DNA of 64,000 nt. It comes from Takakia lepidozioides (Eukaryota > Streptophyta > Takakiopsida > Takakiales > Takakiaceae). Of the stretch, positions 54,401-64,000 are shown piece by piece. Under the pieces are notes generated by a model. The model worked only from the letters and a program-made list of their open reading frames with translations. It was not told the DNA's origin and did not search any database. The translations under genes were made by a program, and so were the position numbers. Each line of letters opens with the position of its first letter. Within the stretch, counting starts at the first letter, position 1. Where the stretch lies: NCBI GenBank assembly GCA_030704615.1, contig CM060731.1, positions 62,598,756-62,662,755 of the forward strand, written 5' to 3'.

Positions 54401-56240
54401 GGTAGAGGTTTCTACTGCATCTTGTTTGAATTTGAGGAGCTGACTAACAAAGCCCTCAACTTTAACACTTCGCTTTCTTTAAATTGCATCAATAACTATA
54501 GAAGAAGAGATTTTCCCTATGAGCTCTTAGTCGCCACCGACTACAAACTGCATGTATCATACTTTATTGCAAATCAATGTTGCATGCACGTTTGCTCTCA
54601 AGGCCCAATTTGTGGGCTCAAAATTTTCCATGCATGAACAATTTGGTTTGAGACACCCCAAGTGGACCTGAGACATATCCCCTTGAGACTCTCTTTAACA
54701 CCAGATCCAACATCTGTGAAACATGAATCCAATCACTTTGTGGTGTGAAAAGACAGCCTACGCAAAAAGCCCAGTTACTAACCTTTCACCTACGACTCAT
54801 GTTCATACCCATTACCTGCTGCCGTGCAGCGGAAGAGAAAAGGAAACAGACTCGGTCACTCTAAATCGACAATAAGCAAGTGCATATGCCAGTAGCTTGT
54901 TTTTGGTGTAGCAAAATCACCACAAGGGGATGTATTCCCATGAGATGTCATCATCCACTAGCACACAGTATTCCCTTTCCAACATGAGGCCACAGTATGC
55001 ATTCAGCCTCTACCTCTCGATGCTTTCTCCCTTTTTCCTCTCTCACTCATGATCTTATCCTTCCCTCATTTACCTAGCCTTCAAGTAGGTTCAACAGAGG
55101 CTGGTCCAGCACCCTAAAGCCACACATTTGAAGATTACACACCCAAGAGCATCCCCATCACCAACAGCTCTAAGGTATGAGCGAGCAAGTTCTCTCTACC
55201 TCAAGCAACTCAGAAAGTGAATACATCATAATTCTCCCAAGTGTGCATGTATTGGAAACTCAAAATAGAGAATGTAATGCCCACTGCCTATTTGCAGTGG
55301 GCACAATCCAAGTCCAGACATCATCTTCCTCCTCCCGGATTTGGGCAGAGTCGGCCCCTCCTACTTGTCATCTTCTGTCATGCATCACCCTATGACTTAA
55401 CCTCCATATGACCTCTCTCTCACATCTTAGACACAGAATCCAAAAACCAGGAGAATGTTCTTCCCTACAGCTCAATCACTGCTCCTCTATTGTCGTCCTC
55501 TTCATGATCACCCACAACTCCCCATCTCTCCCCTCTGTCTCTACCTTCCACGGAAAGTTAAGTGGTATCGTGAGTGCCACAATTCGGTGACACAATTCGG
55601 TGCCACCACTTCATGTATGTCCCTGGAGCACTATCTCGCTCATAATTCCTCGCCGCCATGGCCTTCTGCTAACTGCCTCCATCCTAGCTCATCTGATTCC
55701 CGCCAGACACCATTGCTGACATAAAACAGGATGCAGCCCCTCAGTCTCTAAATGCTACCGCCGCATATAAAGAATGTGCCGAACACTTCTTCAAAATAGG
55801 ATGCAGCTAGAAGCTCTAGACCGAATAGCCCGAATGTCGTATGAAGGAGTAGAATCCATCCACATAAGTTTCATCCAGAAAGATACACGGATGACAAACC
55901 GCAATTTCATCCGTAGTGACCAACAACAGATTTCATTAAGGGACTTAGCCAAAAATTGCACCCCAGGCTACGAGCCTCTAAGTGCTTAAGAAGAAAAATT
56001 GAAAAACAGGGCACAAGAAATTGCACCACAACTTTCTTTGATTGCTAGGTTACAATCTCCACGTCTGTTATTGCAGCCTGCCTTCACTTCTATTTCGATC
56101 TTGTGTTAGTTGGCATCCAAAAGAGGAGATGCCTCTAATTGTATGGCTGCCCATGCGGCGGCTTTCACATGTCGCTGCTATGTTGGAGAAGACCCAACAG
56201 CAAAGCGCACAGTTATTCACACCCCTTAACACCTACATAT
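54400..56240. other. Non-coding, no gene recognised
   Basis: Short open frames only, none with a domain or conserved pattern. A CACAATTCGGTGACACAATTCGGTGCC repeat sits near 55578-55605. No RNA gene seen. Confidence 0.4.
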
Positions 56241-56253
56241 TACTACCTCCGGC

Positions 56254-56271
56254 ATATATATATATATATAT
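56254..56271. repeat. (TA)n microsatellite
   Basis: About nine TA dinucleotides in a row. Confidence 0.9.
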
Positions 56272-56424
56272 CCGGGTTGGGCTCCGGTGGGGGTTGAGGC
56301 TCAATTAAACATCCGCGCGACACTGGAATATACCCCATCTATCTGGACATTGTTTTCGGAAGTCGTCACTAATAGTGCGGAGCAATGCGCAGCCCTAGTT
56401 AAATATTTCCAAGCTTTTCAGCAG

Positions 56425-56495
56425 TGGGTAGTGTGATGGTTAAGAGCAACGAATAAGATGTGTGAAGTTTGGTGTCCAATTCTTGACAGGTGATA
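56425..56495 (+). ncRNA. Possible tRNA-derived SINE head
   Basis: TAGTGTGATGGTTAAGAG resembles a pol III A box (TRGYNNARNGG type). About 35 bp later GTGTCCAATTC is a weak B-box match. No clear poly-A or RNA-like tail was found, so this is tentative. Confidence 0.3.
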
Positions 56496-56589
56496 ATGTG
56501 TGTTATTAATAAACATTATGTATACTTGTTCTTTTTGAAATTTTACCAAGTCCTTGTTCTTCAGCGGCGGGGGTGGGCACGGTGGACTC

Positions 56590-56815
56590 GCTTGGGTCTT
56601 GTGACCTCATATGCACCGGCGGATGGACAACCCAGCCTTGGACTGCAGAACGGACCCTCCAGCAGACTCTGCAGAGTGGATTGGACTCTGCAAAGTGGGT
56701 GGACCCTCCAACAGACTAGAGAGTCCAATGGACCCTCCAGCGGACTCTGCAGAGTGGGTGGACCCTGTAGCACACTCTCTAGAACGGATTGAGCAGTCCA
56801 ATGGACCCTTTGGTG
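56590..56815. repeat. Imperfect tandem repeat, GGACCCTCCAGC-type
   Basis: Units of about 30-60 bp contain TGGACCCTCCAGCAGACTCTGCAGAGTGG with CTGCAG palindromes, repeated about five times. It produces open frames on both strands that are artefacts of the repeat. Confidence 0.8.
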
Positions 56816-56929
56816 GATGAGCGTTGGGCCTGTGAGGTAAACCCATGGGTCGTCTTGGCGGGGCCCACAGACGCATTGAAGACCTTAATATTAAAAAATG
56901 AGAGGCATCAGTCCCCCCCCCCCGCATAA

Positions 56930-59090
56930 AGCAAGGGGAGATCAGTTAACTAATTACTCATTTTTATTATTATTAATGGGTATTATGGCCCATTTATAGT
57001 TAACTAACTAGCAGTTAGTGTCACTGTTAGTTAAAGTTAACTATGTCATTAAGGGATGTAGTCTATTTAGCAGTATTTTGTTAGCAAAATTGCTTCAATT
57101 TTTTTGCTAAGCGAGCACAATTAGTTTCGTTGAAACAAACAAGAAAATAAACGAAAATAAAAAAGGTTATGCATGAGCGCAGATTTTGAGGTAGTTTGGC
57201 ATTTAGTCGCATGAGCGCATTTTCATTTCGTTGGTAGCAAATATTTTGCTTTGTTGGTGTGAACATTCTCAAAGCTACCCAATTTCCTTATTGTCATAAT
57301 GGCAAGCACCGGACGGTAGAGGTGGCATTCACTCTACAAATGTTTTGTGAACATTAACCTTACGGCAATTTGCTCCCTCATAGACATCATCACCAACAAG
57401 GAAACTATAGACAACCCATACTAAACAACTATTCTATGAGGTATCTCTACGCCCTTTTTTTTTAGGGTTTTTTAAATAATGGTACACTTCTAAAAGGTAG
57501 CAGACTCAAGGCCAATGCTTCTTAATTGCAACTGGAGTCCTCTCTTTCTGATACTAGCAAAAAAATTGTTGGCCCTGCCTTTAGCAAAGACTATGCATTC
57601 GTTTGCAAGGAAGCACCTCATGACCTTATATCTTAAGTGGGTCCAGAGAATAAAGGGCTACGTGGTCTATGGTGAAATTTTTTGACCTTGTGGAAATGAA
57701 CTGCCCACATATGTCTTTGCACATGCCCACCTGGCATTCCCCAGGGATTGATGACGGTTGATGGTTATTATAACACAGCAATATATCAGTGATGATTGGA
57801 AAAGGGTTTTTTCAGGTATTAAAATATGAGTAAATTTCAGATCAAGTCTCTATCATGGAATGGAACCTCGCGGGAGCGTGAGGTGCATGACCTAGACTCA
57901 CCTCTTCCTCCCTTCCCAAACCTATAGCAAACTCACGCCCACACAAATTGTTGGTAAGCCACTCCAAGACTTCGTTTATATAGTGATTCAACCCAAAGCC
58001 TTAAACATCATAATGATAAACATAGCGGCTGCTACGCACTATAGTAGTGTCCACAGGTTTTCTTTTCTTAAAAAAAGAAAAAGAAAAGTGTCCAGAGATT
58101 CACTGGTTTCAAGAAAGCTTTTATTATTAATATGATTTGCAGGGCCTCTGTCCCCTTTAAATTTTTAAAAAAGAAAAAAGAAAAAAAGAAAAAAGAAAGC
58201 CTAATTATTACGTATCCCTGAATTTTTTTTGTAAACTCTAATTTTTTTTAGTCTTGGCCTGTAATGAACAAGTCAAGCATAGCCCTAGATAAGCAATCAG
58301 TGCTTGGTTGAGGATTTGAGAGAAACCGCAACACAACCCACATATTTATAAAGCCAAAACAATTGTAGGTACAATAATTCAGATTTTCATGAACTCAAAC
58401 TGAGCTCGTAGAAGTTATTTCAGATTAAGTCTTCATGAAGATTTGAACCTCGCTTGATCTCACCAGTTCGTATTGTCATTCTACACACGTAATGAACTAG
58501 TCAATCATAGTCCTACGTAACATTGTCAGAGTGTTGTAGAGGATTTTAAAAATATACTTAACAAAACCCATCTACGAAGACCAGAATAATTCGTGGGACA
58601 ATATTTCATGATGTAGCGGGGGTCCATTTTGTAATGAACTTACACTGAACCCATTGATAATCAATCAAAAAGTGGAGGAGGAATAAAATATGAATTTTTA
58701 TTCAGAATAAACGACCCATTGACATCTTTGGATTGATGCAAATATACTACTCTAGAGGAGAAATTGCCTTTTCCCATAGCTTTCCTCACACATGTTGGTA
58801 TAAAATATGCCCCAATTCACAGGCAACCTTAGTGTGAGAACGAACGTGTTGATTCCGCCTCTTGTGATATCACAGGGCTATGTTGTAAAAGCCATTCCAC
58901 ACTTTGATCACAACTGACGTGTCTAACGTGGTCAGTGACAGGGATGTTGATGACAGGGTGCAACATGACCTGACATGGCATGGCATGGATGTCATGCCAA
59001 GGCGAGGCGCGTGTTGGTCGCATAACTTGACATGTGTGTCTTTGAAAAGGGGGAATGACCGTATGCGTATTACACCATAATTACATCGTG
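56930..59090. other. AT-rich non-coding stretch
   Basis: No open frame with recognisable content. It includes poly-C (56917-56926), A/T homopolymer tracts near 58070 and 58170, and short repeated phrases such as GAACTAGTCAATCATAG and GAACAAGTCAAGCATAG (58265 and 58494) that hint at an old duplication. Confidence 0.4.
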
Positions 59091-59139
59091 TGTCATTCGT
59101 CGACTGTGACACGTTTCATGTTCACATTGACAATCAATT

Positions 59140-59656
59140 GCAGGTGGATCATGAATTAGAAGATCTATCTCAGGAAGGCTCAAAGCAGAAGAAAGCACCA
59201 TTGCTGGACCTGGGGGGCCACTTCCAAATATTCCGAAACTACGTGCAAAAAAATATAGGGTACAATATATTCGTAGATAAAATTTAGAAAACAATTACAA
59301 ATAAAAAAGGGTACCAATATATCATGGTTTTGGAATTTAAATGAATATAGAGTATGGAATATAAACTATTTTTCTTTTTGTTTACAACTACCAATAGGGT
59401 CTTGATAAATATTTGGGACACGTGTCGTCTAGTTACTTGTTTATCAGGTGGACTAGATTTGGATTTGGGGACTTTAAGTATTGATGACACTTGGTTCACA
59501 AGGGAGTTTGAGTTTAGGGTGGAGGATATTTCTGCAGCCAATAGATCTTTTCAACTTTTCAATAAACCAACGACAACAGTAATGGTCCTCTTAAATTATT
59601 TCTTGAAATCTAGAGGGCACCTTAAATTCAAGTATGATGTAACAGATAGTAAATGA
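59140..59656 (+). CDS. Possible exons of an unknown gene
   Basis: Two short plus-strand open pieces: VDHELEDLSQEGSKQKKAPLLDLG just after a TTGCAG acceptor-like site at about 59138, and FTREFEFRVEDISAANRSFQLF to the stop at 59656. Composition is protein-like but I recognise no family and cannot build a full model. Could equally be decayed repeat. Confidence 0.25.
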
Positions 59657-59659
59657 ATA

Positions 59660-60594
59660 GACATAAATTCAATCATTAGTTCAGTTCAGAATGCTTACCT
59701 TGACTACTACTTATGTCCAAGCTTTGGATGAGTTTGTTTTGACCAAGTAATGAACTATTTTCTACTGTAAGAAATTTCTTTTATTGTACTGTTTTTTTTA
59801 AAAGGATTTCTCATTTTATAACCAATTTGGGGGAAAATAAAATAAAACCCCATTATACTGTTACTATAACATGCCTGAAATTTGCTAACTGCAGTAAAAT
59901 ATAATTAATATAGCCTGTAAGAAAATCCAGCATTTTACAAAATTATGTAAGTATAGAGTGGCCGATAAAGACCAAAATTAAAATAATACACCCATACAAA
60001 ATACCCTTTTTTCGCACGTGATATAAAAGATATAGGGAGTGCCCCCCCCAAGTGTTGGACACTTGACACCTTCAGGACGTACAACATCTGTTAATATCTC
60101 ATCAAATTTTTACAGCAGATCCAAGATCACAAAGTTGTAGGAAAAACGACTCCACAAAGATAATTCATGAAACCTAGAATCAATCTGCATCGCGTTATTG
60201 AACAGATGTTACTTCACTTTCCCATATCCAAATTTGAACCCCCAATTTCGGAAGACCGTTCACGCTTGGAAGTTCATCCACTTTCTTCCCTTCATTAATT
60301 TCTCACTACTTACTTTCATCTCCTAATCTCCACATTCTTTCTTCATCCATACAATTTAAAGTAGGACGAGTTGCAATTGCAGTCCATCCACTTCGCATCA
60401 ATGATCAAATGGCCAAGTATTTTTAGTAACCCAAAATTACACTGCAGTTTATTTGAAAGCATGATTTTCTCCAATGAATCTATAAAATATTTGACATAAA
60501 AATCTCAAATATTACCAATATCATCATCATTGAATAGCATATTTTTATGCTATTGCATTTGGAGCTAGCATTTGTAAGTCATTTTATAATATAA
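59660..60594. other. AT-rich region downstream of the lectin gene
   Basis: No coding signal. Contains several AATAAA/ATAAAA hexamers, some of which could serve as the lectin polyadenylation signal on the minus strand. Confidence 0.4.
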
Positions 60595-61071
60595 CTATTT
60601 ACCATTTGTTCCAGTACTCCATACAGGATCGGTCGCTGAGGCACTGTCGCAATAAATAACAAGATTCCCATCTTCTTGTATCTTGAGAATGAATTCTTGT
60701 GCATTTCCTTGTGGACAAGTATGTGGACCAGTGTTCCAAAGCTCACGTCCGTTTTCATTGTAAACCACCAAATTTCCATCACTTTGCATAGAAGCGTAAC
60801 AGTTGGAACCTTTGTTATATGTGTAGCTACTCCATAGTGCTTCCTTAGTAGCAAACCTGTATAGCACCAAATTGCAGTCACTTTGCATGATGAGACTATA
60901 TGTCAAATACTCACTAGTTATGTAGTCCATTTTACTGGTTAAGCTGGCTGTTTGAAACAAACAACAACCCCCAGTTAGATTTGGAACACAACAATCACTC
61001 TTAGCTGGGATTATGGAAAGTATGAGACAGAGAAGTATCAACATTGTTTTGAACACACTTTTGGCATCCAT
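60595..61071 (-). CDS. GNA-type (bulb) mannose-binding lectin, secreted
   Basis: A 158-residue intact frame. Residues 1-24 (MDAKSVFKTMLILLCLILSI...) form a signal peptide cut near AKS-DCC. The mature part is one B-lectin domain with all three mannose-binding motifs of the QxDxNxVxY type: QSDCNLVLY, QSDGNLVVY and QEDGNLVIY. Paired Cys residues include CYASM and HTCPQG. This family binds mannose-rich glycans outside the cell and is linked to defence and storage. I chose the internal Met at 61071 instead of the longer frame at 61146 because it places the hydrophobic signal at the N-terminus. There is no intron. The extra Cys-rich start (DCCVPNLTGGCC) is unusual. Stand-alone gene, apparently host and functional. 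Confidence 0.88.
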   Translation of the reverse strand: MDAKSVFKTMLILLCLILSIIPAKSDCCVPNLTGGCCLFQTASLTSKMDYITSEYLTYSLIMQSDCNLVLYRFATKEALWSSYTYNKGSNCYASMQSDGNLVVYNENGRELWNTGPHTCPQGNAQEFILKIQEDGNLVIYCDSASATDPVWSTGTNGK

Positions 61072-61415
61072 ATTCTTGTTGTATGCTTCATTAGAGAAGT
61101 TGAGGTCTAAATGAGCTCCTAGATATTGATTCTTCTTTCCATACAAACTGTTTTTTATTTGAAAAATATTGATAAAAATGTTGAGATATTTTCAAAAGGT
61201 TCGATGTCCATACAAACATTTGTTAATGCAGACAAATCTCCAATGTTAACATACCATCATCATATTTTGATCACTACGTTGTCCAATTGGCAACATTGCA
61301 TAAGACAATGATGTCAAAATTAATGATTCCAATATATAATATATATCTATACTTTATTAAAAAAATTGACTGTTCTTTATTGGGCCATGCCTACGGAATG
61401 ACTACGCACTCATTT
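61072..61415. promoter_or_regulatory. Upstream region of the lectin gene
   Basis: AT-rich. TATATAATATATATC near 61332-61347 lies about 260 bp upstream of the chosen start and could include the TATA box on the minus strand. Inference from position only. Confidence 0.35.
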
Positions 61416-61417
61416 TG

Positions 61418-62030
61418 GTCTACAACTACCTTAACGCTAGAAATCTAGCTTGGACCTTATCGTTAGAAGTAGGTAATCTTGTCGTGACTAAGAGCATCTC
61501 CTGAGCACAAGGCAGGGTACAAGGCTGAGGATGAAGATATGTTGGCAGAAAATTCAGAGGAAGCCCAGACTTGTTACAATACCTACCCAAAAACGACAAT
61601 GTAGCGTGGCGGGGTCCTAAAATGGCCGCGGTTGCCTCATCCCTATATAATTGCTGCAGGCCCCGCCGCAAATCTACCTTCTGCACGTCACTTCTGCCAA
61701 GCATATAGGGACCCCGCCAACCACTGTACATTAGATTGCATATGCCAACCAACCCAACCATCAATTGCGCCCTCCAAAGATCCATTTCAACGCTCCAAGA
61801 TTGTGATCAGGCCTACCAAGTTGTGATCGCGGCTATCTATGCCTATCTATGCTGGGTCTTCTACCGTCCCAATCATGGAGTGCCAACCAAACCGTCCCCG
61901 TAAAAAATATCGTCACCCCTGTAACCAGGGTACATAACGTTTGACGGCCCTGCTCACCGTGGAGATGCTCTAAGCATTTACATAGTCTACAACTACCTTA
62001 TTAGTAAAAGTAGCTTGGACTTTAATGTTA
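61418..62030. repeat. Direct repeats flanking the MITE
   Basis: TCTACAACTACCTTAACGCT (61420) and TCTACAACTACCTTATTAGT (61984) begin two related segments of about 50 bp that continue with TAGCTTGGAC. They bracket the Harbinger-type element and are therefore older than it. Confidence 0.7.
61492..61970. mobile_element. PIF/Harbinger-type MITE
   Basis: Ends GAGCATCTCC and GGAGATGCTC form a perfect 10-bp inverted repeat, flanked by TAA on both sides (61489-61491 and 61971-61973). That is the hallmark of Harbinger-type MITEs such as Tourist. The element is 479 bp and has no transposase; open frames inside are incidental. Confidence 0.85.
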
Positions 62031-62034
62031 GGGC

Positions 62035-63030
62035 TATATATTTATTTGGGTTTATAACTACATCAACCAGGGTTGCACATCCCGTCAGATCCAATCCTGA
62101 TGTGGGCCTACATCATGTAAGTTCTATATAAAGATAAGTAGTTACGTCGGTTCTGGCCGAAGTCTTCTCTCTCTCAAAATAAGGGATAAAAAACATGTCA
62201 CATATGCTAAACAAAATACGAAAATAGCCCCGTGGCGTGAAAAACCAACCAAAAAAGAGGCACATTGGCTAAATAAATAATGTAAATTTCAAATATATAT
62301 TTAATTTGATCTGAGTGACAAGTGCCATATATTTTGAGATTATTTAAAATAAAATTAGGTCAGCACGCTAGTAGTCCCGTTATATATTTATATATTTATA
62401 CTTGCTTAAAATAGGATCCATTATATTAAAAAATTTAAACAAACTGGGGGACGGCCATAGTATACTCTTAAAAATATATCAATTTAAATTGGGACCGTCC
62501 CGATATATTTTTAAATTATTTTAAATTAAATTAAAACTGCTAGTCCTTGTGGTCCACATATATTTTTAAAAATATAGTTTAAATTAAATTGGGACCACCG
62601 GTGCTAGCGTTTTGTTTTTTTTTTTTGGCGAATTTTCGCCATTTGGCGAGCTCAGATTTGACACTTCGATTTGCCCATATTAAAAATGAGGGCATAAATG
62701 TGTTGATCGCCATCCCATCAGTGGTGGCTCCTAGGGAATAGCCAGTGCATCAGTCAATGTCATTCCCATTAATATTGTCACCTCACCGCCGAGCCGTCAA
62801 AATCAATCGCCATATCAGCCGCCAATCTGTGGAAGAATCGCGTTTACATGCCACCGACGCTTGTTGTCTCGCAAGTGCTGTTTGTAGATCTATTAAAGCT
62901 TCTCAATGTTTTAGCATCGTATTATATATGCTAGATATGTTGGTAGCTAAAGCTCTTCAATGTGTTAGTGGCGTATAGATCTATTTAGTACTGCATCATT
63001 ATGGGAAGAAACTTAAGCAAGGAGTCCCTT
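62035..63030. other. AT-rich non-coding stretch
   Basis: Three related segments around 62330-62600 repeat TATATTTTTAAA, TTTAAATTAAATT and GGGACCG, suggesting a decayed tandem duplication. No gene recognised. Confidence 0.4.
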
Positions 63031-63127
63031 CAAATTGGTAGGCAAGATGGAGGTCGTTGGCAGATCAGAGATAAATTCAAGAGCTCACATTGGGGTTTCC
63101 AAAGTGGTCATTCTCAATCTGTGCAGC

Positions 63128-63806
63128 TATGGCTCCATTGGTTCCACCAGCAAATTTCAAATACAAACTGATCTTTGGTGCCACAGCCCCATCGCATGTA
63201 GCATCTTCCAGCAATAATAGTTCTATTGTGACTATCACTGAGACTACCCCAAGAGAAACAACACCTGTGACAGATGAGACAGAGAAAAGCAGGAAGAGAA
63301 AATAGTACGAGGAAAATAGGATATTTCAAGACATATGGGCTGCGAAGCTACCATGGGCTGAGAGTGTAGTGGGCCCTAATGGCAAGATCTCTCAAGTCAA
63401 ATGTAAAGTTTGCACACATGTTGAGGGGAGGGAAAAATTGTTGGTGCCAAAGCTTGATGGTCACATGCTGGCCGCAAGAGAGCCGGTGACTCCACACCTG
63501 GTCACAGCAAAGGGATCTCTGTACTACGATCCTACTAACCAGCATCAAGAGAACGAGAGAATTTTTGCAATACATGCCTCAAGGAAGCATCAGTTGGTAC
63601 AAGGTCAAGCAGCTAAAGATGATAGGAAAAAAATAGTTCAATTTGCAGCATTGTTCTATTTGTTGCGTGAAGGTCGTCTGATAACAAAATATGAGACTTT
63701 GAAGGAATTGTTTGGATTCTTGAAAGTGAAACATACCCCAAGGAAGCACTGGAGTGACAATGCAGGTCGGGACATGACAAAGTGTCTCCATAGTATAGTA
63801 CTATAG
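63128..63806 (+). pseudogene. BED-type zinc-finger protein fragment (hAT-like)
   Basis: Open pieces read IFQDIWAAKLPWAESVVGPNGK, then VKCKVCTHVEGREKLLVPKLDGH, and continue with a helical stretch to 63806. The W...LPW...VxCxxC...KxDxLxxH arrangement resembles the BED-like finger at the start of hAT-related and ZNF862-like plant proteins. An in-frame stop at about 63303 separates the Ser/Thr-rich start from the finger, and the frame ends next to retrotransposon sequence. No catalytic domain follows. Confidence 0.45.
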
Positions 63807-63837
63807 AGGACCAATGAGGTTGTCAGAGCAGCAAACC

Positions 63838-64000
63838 GATCGAAGAAGTGGTCGATCCTTGGCAAAGGGTACTGATTTTTTATAGTCACCTTATTCAGAG
63901 CCCTGTAATCGACACACATCCGCAGCGTCCCATCTTTCTTATCTGCAAATAGTACCGGGCTCCGTAAGGCGACTTACTCGGCCGGATGTACCCCTTTACC
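63838..64000 (-). pseudogene. Chromovirus reverse transcriptase fragment, second copy
   Basis: On the minus strand, [23 protein letters not shown] and the preceding block match 27995-28160 almost base for base. Homology stops abruptly near 63838 after the FDR codons, so this is a truncated or rearranged relative of the nested chromovirus that continues past the window edge. Confidence 0.85.

Noticed and set aside
56561-56927. Overlapping frames on both strands in the GGACCCTCCAGC repeat
   Set aside because: Produced by the tandem repeat; no conserved protein.
61426-61785. 119-codon minus-strand frame
   Set aside because: Lies within and across a MITE edge; no domain or codon pattern of a gene.

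Overview
This is nuclear DNA of a land plant, almost entirely nested transposable elements. The plant call rests on a TNP2-type CACTA element, a chromodomain Ty3/gypsy retrotransposon, PPR-type repeats (core LVDMYAKCG), a GNA-type lectin gene and many small GT-AG introns. A seed-free plant (fern, lycophyte or bryophyte) is plausible but is inference only.

The layout is nested. An old Ty3/gypsy element (fragments at 9923-10066 on + and 48376 to about 54400 on -) flanks a CACTA element at 10067-48372 (inverted ends, AGA target duplication). The CACTA carries TNP2 and a TNPA-like gene with an embedded FCP1-like phosphatase domain, plus a tandem array of PPR-derived units and decayed LINE pieces. 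Its PPR array is split by a young chromovirus at 11718-32257 (LTRs about 99 % identical, TACAT duplication). The chromovirus gag is split in turn by a 13.6-kb DNA transposon at 13416-27000 (10-bp duplication, GAGGTTT-type ends). A second, inverted copy of that transposon occupies 1-9922; its far end is outside the window.

The DNA transposon is the notable find. Both copies hold a divergent gene pair. Gene A is a Mutator-like (MULE) transposase with a zinc-binding N-terminal region, a DDE-type core and a SWIM finger. Gene B is a nine-exon gene joining a ParB-like domain (DGNHR box) to a permuted (beta-order) N6/N4-type DNA methyltransferase fold with an altered motif IV. The space between A and B, the element ends and some introns are packed with palindromes centred on GGCGCC. 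The palindrome differs between the two copies: half-site ATGGAAATTCGGC in copy 1, ATGAATTTCGGC in copy 2. Copy 2 also carries a small unknown gene C. My hypothesis is that gene B reads or modifies these palindromes, as a self-regulation or anti-silencing system analogous in logic to VANDAL/VANC but built from ParB and methyltransferase parts.

The last 10 kb (54-64 kb) is AT-rich and mostly non-coding. It holds a GNA-type lectin gene, a Harbinger-type MITE, a possible SINE, a BED-finger fragment and the edge of another chromovirus copy. Single-base frameshifts are common across all elements, including the young chromovirus, so many may be assembly errors rather than decay.
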